A program made the position numbers and the translations under genes. The notes under the pieces were generated by a model. The model had not been told where the DNA came from. It did no database searches and was given only the letters and a program-made list of their open reading frames with translations. Of a stretch of DNA of 7,839 bases, positions 6,243 to 7,839 are shown piece after piece. Numbering within the stretch: position 1 is the stretch's first letter; every line of letters begins with the position of its first letter. Source of the DNA: an uncultured Butyricicoccus sp. (GTDB lineage Bacteria > Bacillota > Clostridia > Oscillospirales > Butyricicoccaceae); NCBI GenBank assembly GCA_910584935.1, contig CAJUDU010000092.1:1-7839 (forward strand). Reading direction: 5' to 3'.

Positions 6243-6632
6243 GTGATACAGAAAAATGAGAGATGCAGATATGCGAGCGATTTAAGCGATAGCCAATGGG
6301 CGATCATCCAGCCGTTGTTCCCGCCGGCAGGAAACAGGAGCAAATGGGAAAAACGTGAACTGGTAGATGAAGTGTTATATTTTGTGGACAAGGGCTGCAA
6401 ATGGAGAAATCTGCCCCATGACTTTCCACCATACACCACAGTAGCTAATTTTTATTACGCCGCAATCCGAAGCGGGCTTTGGGAGAAGATCCGTGCGGCG
6501 CTGGTGGACCGGGTGCGGACAGAAACAGGGCGAAACGCAAGCCCCAGCTACGCAATTATTGACTCGCAAAGCGTAAAGACTACCTCTGCCGCGGAAAAAC
6601 GGGGAATAAAGGGCGCAAACGGCACATCGTAG
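6243..6632 (+). CDS. IS5-family transposase, N-terminal frame (orfA)
   Basis: 129 residues from a GTG start without a visible ribosome binding site. DLSDSQWAIIQPLFPP (13-28) and the following Trp/Cys-rich helices, with GCKWRNLPHDFPPYTTVANFY (51-71), form the DUF4096-type N-terminal domain of IS5 transposases. AIIDSQSVKT (105-114) supplies the first catalytic Asp (D107). After SAAEKRGI the frame runs into seven unrelated residues and stops at 6632. The second half of the protein lies in the -1 frame. Family members usually have a DGGKK-type stretch between EKRG and KGRKRH; codons for it are absent here, and so is a classic A6G slippery heptamer. Confidence 0.85.
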   Translation: MIQKNERCRYASDLSDSQWAIIQPLFPPAGNRSKWEKRELVDEVLYFVDKGCKWRNLPHDFPPYTTVANFYYAAIRSGLWEKIRAALVDRVRTETGRNASPSYAIIDSQSVKTTSAAEKRGIKGANGTS

Positions 6633-6997
6633 TGGACACAATGGGAAGTCTGCTGTCGGTGGTGGTGCATGTAGCCAACATACATGATACAAAGGCGGGC
6701 ATTTTGGTTGCGCGATATGCTTTCGAGAAATACCAATCCATTCAGCGATTTTGCGCTGACGCGGGATACCGCAAGACATTTGAGCAGGATGTTTCCAGCG
6801 AACTGGGTCTTGGCGTTGACATTTCTGCACGCATCAAGCCTGGATGGGAGGTTCTGCCCAAGCGGTGGATTGTTGAGCGCTCTCTGGTCTGGCTCAACAA
6901 CTCTCGCCGTCTATCCAAAGACTACGAGATATCTGTTCGTTCCGCTCAGGCTATTTGTACCATCGCCGCTTTTCATACTTTACTGAAACGATTTTGA
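6632..6997 (+). CDS. IS5-family transposase, C-terminal frame (orfB)
   Basis: The catalytic half of the DDE transposase, 121 residues if counted from GTG at 6632. The frame is open from 6563, and conserved residues upstream of the GTG (NKGRKRHIV, from 6605) belong to the protein, so it must be produced by fusion to the first frame. CADAGYRKTF (41-50) gives the second Asp (D43), and KRWIVERSLVWLNNSRRLSKDYE (77-99) gives the catalytic Glu (E82) with the following Arg/Lys signature. The active site is complete if a -1 shift occurs between 6563 and 6629. Otherwise the transposase is dead. A slip at GAAAAAC (6594-6600) or ATAAAGGG (6606-6613) is conceivable but unproven. Confidence 0.8.
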   Translation: MDTMGSLLSVVVHVANIHDTKAGILVARYAFEKYQSIQRFCADAGYRKTFEQDVSSELGLGVDISARIKPGWEVLPKRWIVERSLVWLNNSRRLSKDYEISVRSAQAICTIAAFHTLLKRF

Positions 6998-7014
6998 CCT
7001 ATTGGTACAGCTTC

Positions 7015-7017
7015 TAA
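7015..7017. repeat. Right target site duplication (TAA)
   Basis: TAA follows the right inverted repeat directly and equals 6200-6202. Removing one copy with the IS restores the open minus-strand frame across the junction. Confidence 0.8.
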
Positions 7018-7065
7018 ATGCAGCGTCATCCTCTTCGCTAAACCAAAAACCTTCTTGCCTTCTTT

Positions 7066-7092
7066 AATGAAAAAAGACCCACGGCAGTCTTT
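7066..7092 (-). terminator. Terminator-like hairpin within the start of the broken gene
   Basis: On the minus strand AAAGAC (7087-7092) pairs with GTCTTT (7073-7078), extendable by one G-T pair, and the stem runs into a tract of six T before CATTAA. It has the form of a short intrinsic terminator. It sits about four codons after the ATG at 7104, so it could attenuate transcription of the leader or mark the end of a small leader transcript. In repeat copy 1 the matching segment has lost the stem. Confidence 0.45.
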
Positions 7093-7205
7093 CATAACTG
7101 TCATGAGCCTTTCCCTCTCGCTCTCCTTCACTCTTTTGATTCCCTTTTTGAGAGAAGTTATAGAGGATTTTTGAAGGGTTTACATGGTGATTAAGGCAAT
7201 TACAT
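7084..7205 (-). repeat. Direct repeat, copy 2 (leader of the split gene)
   Basis: Same orientation as copy 1 (44-150). The two share GGCTCATG with the GAGGG ribosome binding site, the CTCAAAAAGGGAATCAAAAGAG segment and the TGTAAACCCTTCAAAAATC segment. Copy 2 carries 14 extra bases between the last two blocks, including GGAG on the minus strand, bounded by short CTC repeats. Here the repeat forms the 5' leader between the promoter and the ATG at 7104. Confidence 0.75.
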
Positions 7206-7213
7206 TGTCATAA

Positions 7214-7242
7214 ATTATACCATGGATAAGAAGATATTGCAA
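7214..7242 (-). promoter_or_regulatory. Sigma-A-like promoter of the split minus-strand gene
   Basis: TTGCAA (7237-7242), 17-bp spacer, perfect TATAAT (7214-7219) on the minus strand. Transcription would start near 7207, at the outer border of repeat copy 2, and give a leader of about 100 bases before the ATG at 7104. The -35 matches the consensus at four of six positions. Confidence 0.55.
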
Positions 7243-7350
7243 CTCAAAAAAAACTGAACGATATGATAATTGCCGCTTACTGCAAATCACTGCCTATGAA
7301 ATTTTTGATAATATTTATTATATGCAAACTGTGTAAAGCAGGCTATTTTA

Positions 7351-7359
7351 TGTTATAAT
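7351..7359 (+). promoter_or_regulatory. Extended -10 promoter of the HNH-repeat gene
   Basis: TGTTATAAT (TG at 7351-7352, TATAAT at 7354-7359) is a full extended -10. The expected -35 position has only a weak match, as is usual with extended -10 promoters. The start would be near 7366, about 28 bases before the ATG. Confidence 0.55.
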
Positions 7360-7393
7360 AAAAGCAGCTTTAATTCAAGAGGTGATGGGCAAT

Positions 7394-7839
7394 ATGAGAA
7401 AAAGCACAATTATCCGCAAAATACAGGAAGCTACTGTGGAATTGGGCAGAGTGCCAAGGAAAAAGGAATTTTCCTATGCAGCACAGGCAGTAGAAGCATT
7501 TGGGTCATGGAATGAGGCATTGACTGCGGCTGGTTATCCACATCATCCTAAAGTGACAGCAGAAACCTTAAAGCAAAAGCTGGATGAACGGGTTGGGGAG
7601 CTGGGACGGATTCCAAAGGCGCAGGAATTTCAGCCACATTATCAGGTAGCACTAAAGCGATATGGCTCATGGAAAAATGCTTTGAAGGCGCTGGGGTATG
7701 GTGGATTTACGCCAGAAGAACAACTCAAACAAGAGGTTTTTGCATTTTACGAAAAACATAAACGCACACCAAAACGGGGAGAGTTGGAGCATGGCAACGC
7801 CATAGCGAAATGTTTTGGCGGCGGCAGTTTTAATCGGGC
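7394..7839 (+). CDS. Protein of tandem homing-endonuclease-associated (HNH) repeats, 3' truncated by the window
   Basis: 148 codons are visible and the frame is open at the edge. ATG 7394 has AGAGGTG (7379-7384 region) about nine bases upstream. An in-frame ATG at 7385 is too close to that site. The sequence is built of ~45-residue repeats with the pattern helix, LGR(V/I)P..EF, helix, (F/Y)GSW..AL.A.GY. Repeat 1 has LGRVPRKKEF (17-26) and FGSWNEALTAAGY (36-48). Repeat 2 has LGRIPKAQEF (70-79) and YGSWKNALKALGY (90-102). Repeat 3 begins at about 109 with RTPKRGEL and FGGGSFNR. This is the repeat found beside HNH homing-endonuclease domains (PF18780-type) and is thought to bind DNA. No nuclease domain lies in the visible part; one could follow off the edge. 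Function is otherwise unknown. Confidence 0.8.
   Translation, partial: MRKSTIIRKIQEATVELGRVPRKKEFSYAAQAVEAFGSWNEALTAAGYPHHPKVTAETLKQKLDERVGELGRIPKAQEFQPHYQVALKRYGSWKNALKALGYGGFTPEEQLKQEVFAFYEKHKRTPKRGELEHGNAIAKCFGGGSFNR

Larger units (their letters stand above)
6203..7014 (+). mobile_element. IS5-family insertion sequence, 812 bp, complete ends
   Basis: The perfect 16-bp terminal inverted repeats are GAAGCTGTACCAATAG (6203-6218) and its complement (6999-7014), flanked by TAA on both sides. The element holds one transposase gene in two frames (6243-6632 and 6632-6997), whose stop lies one base from the right inverted repeat. Size, ends and the DDE transposase with DSQSVKT and WIVER motifs point to the IS427/IS1031-like part of the IS5 family. 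An extended -10 (TGTTATAAT, 6228-6236) lies just inside the left end. Both ends and the duplication are intact, so the insertion looks fairly recent, but the transposase may not be functional. Confidence 0.93.
6035..7104 (-). pseudogene. Unrecognised small gene split by the IS5-family element
   Basis: Joining 7104-7015 to 6199-6035, that is, dropping the IS and one TAA target copy, gives an uninterrupted minus-strand frame of 84 codons plus TAA. It starts MTVMKDCRGSFFIKEGKK and ends QEKICSGSPA. GAGGG lies eight bases before the ATG at 7104, and a TTGCAA/TATAAT promoter stands at 7214-7242. I do not recognise a family. The frame continues past the TAA to 5729 with only two further interior stops, so the original protein may have been longer. 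A terminator-like hairpin lies within its first codons (7073-7092). The alternative is that it is a non-coding repeat with a chance open frame. Confidence 0.5.
7018..7393. other. Intergenic region with repeat copy 2 and divergent promoters
   Basis: No plus-strand gene lies between the IS and the HNH-repeat gene. The region holds, in order, the first codons of the split minus-strand gene, its hairpin, repeat copy 2, a minus-strand promoter (7214-7242) and a plus-strand promoter (7351-7359). The A/T-rich stretch 7243-7350 contains no recognisable site. Confidence 0.6.

Noticed and set aside
48..7205. Reading the two direct repeats as attL/attR of one 7-kb element carrying everything between
   Set aside because: The interval includes the core genes holB and ricT, and the repeat is ~100 bases of imperfect identity rather than a short exact core. 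A dispersed repeat or duplication is more likely.
1..7839. CRISPR array, tRNA, rRNA or toxin-antitoxin pair
   Set aside because: No regularly spaced short repeats, tRNA cloverleaf, rRNA segment or paired small toxin/antitoxin genes were found on either strand.

Overview
The window looks like chromosomal DNA of a Gram-positive member of the Clostridia (Bacillota), possibly of the Ruminococcaceae/Oscillospiraceae type, although no marker fixes the genus. The grounds are AGGAGG-type ribosome binding sites, a TTG start on ricT, A/T-rich sigma-A-like promoters and a decarboxylase-holB-ricT cluster resembling the yaaO-tmk-darA-yaaR-holB-ricT region of Bacillus.

Layout, left to right. Positions 1-150 hold a hairpin and copy 1 of a ~110 bp direct repeat. 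Positions 148-2042 (minus strand) hold a two-gene recombination module: a 63-residue SHOCT-like protein translationally coupled, through an ATGA overlap, to a 568-residue large serine recombinase. A strong hairpin at 2112-2144 separates it from the core cluster, also on the minus strand: an Orn/Lys/Arg decarboxylase-family protein (4175-5509), DNA polymerase III delta' (holB, 3236-4138) and the PSP1/RicT protein (2156-3187). tmk, darA and yaaR are absent from between the decarboxylase and holB.

Positions 5510-7104 contain no intact host gene. They carry a complete 812 bp IS5-family insertion sequence (6203-7014) with 16 bp perfect terminal inverted repeats and a TAA (or CTAA) target duplication. 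Its transposase is split into two frames. Removing the IS and one target copy restores an 84-codon minus-strand frame that starts at 7104 behind a credible promoter and ribosome binding site. The same frame continues to 5729 with only three interior stops, so this looks like an eroded gene hit by the IS. The promoter-proximal leader of this broken gene is copy 2 of the direct repeat. Copy 1 lies at the recombinase stop codon, so the same leader, ribosome binding site and first codons occur twice, about 7 kb apart.

The right edge (7394 onward, plus strand) begins a protein made of tandem homing-endonuclease-associated (HNH) repeats, cut by the window end and preceded by an extended -10 promoter.

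The most unusual points are: the last ~25 residues of the recombinase read like region 4.2 of a sporulation sigma factor (SigF/SigG type); the duplicated leader begins at the recombinase stop codon; and the IS-split gene can be reconstructed exactly. There is no clear evidence here of a complete new defence or regulatory system. The recombinase/sigma-tail/repeat junction is the best lead.
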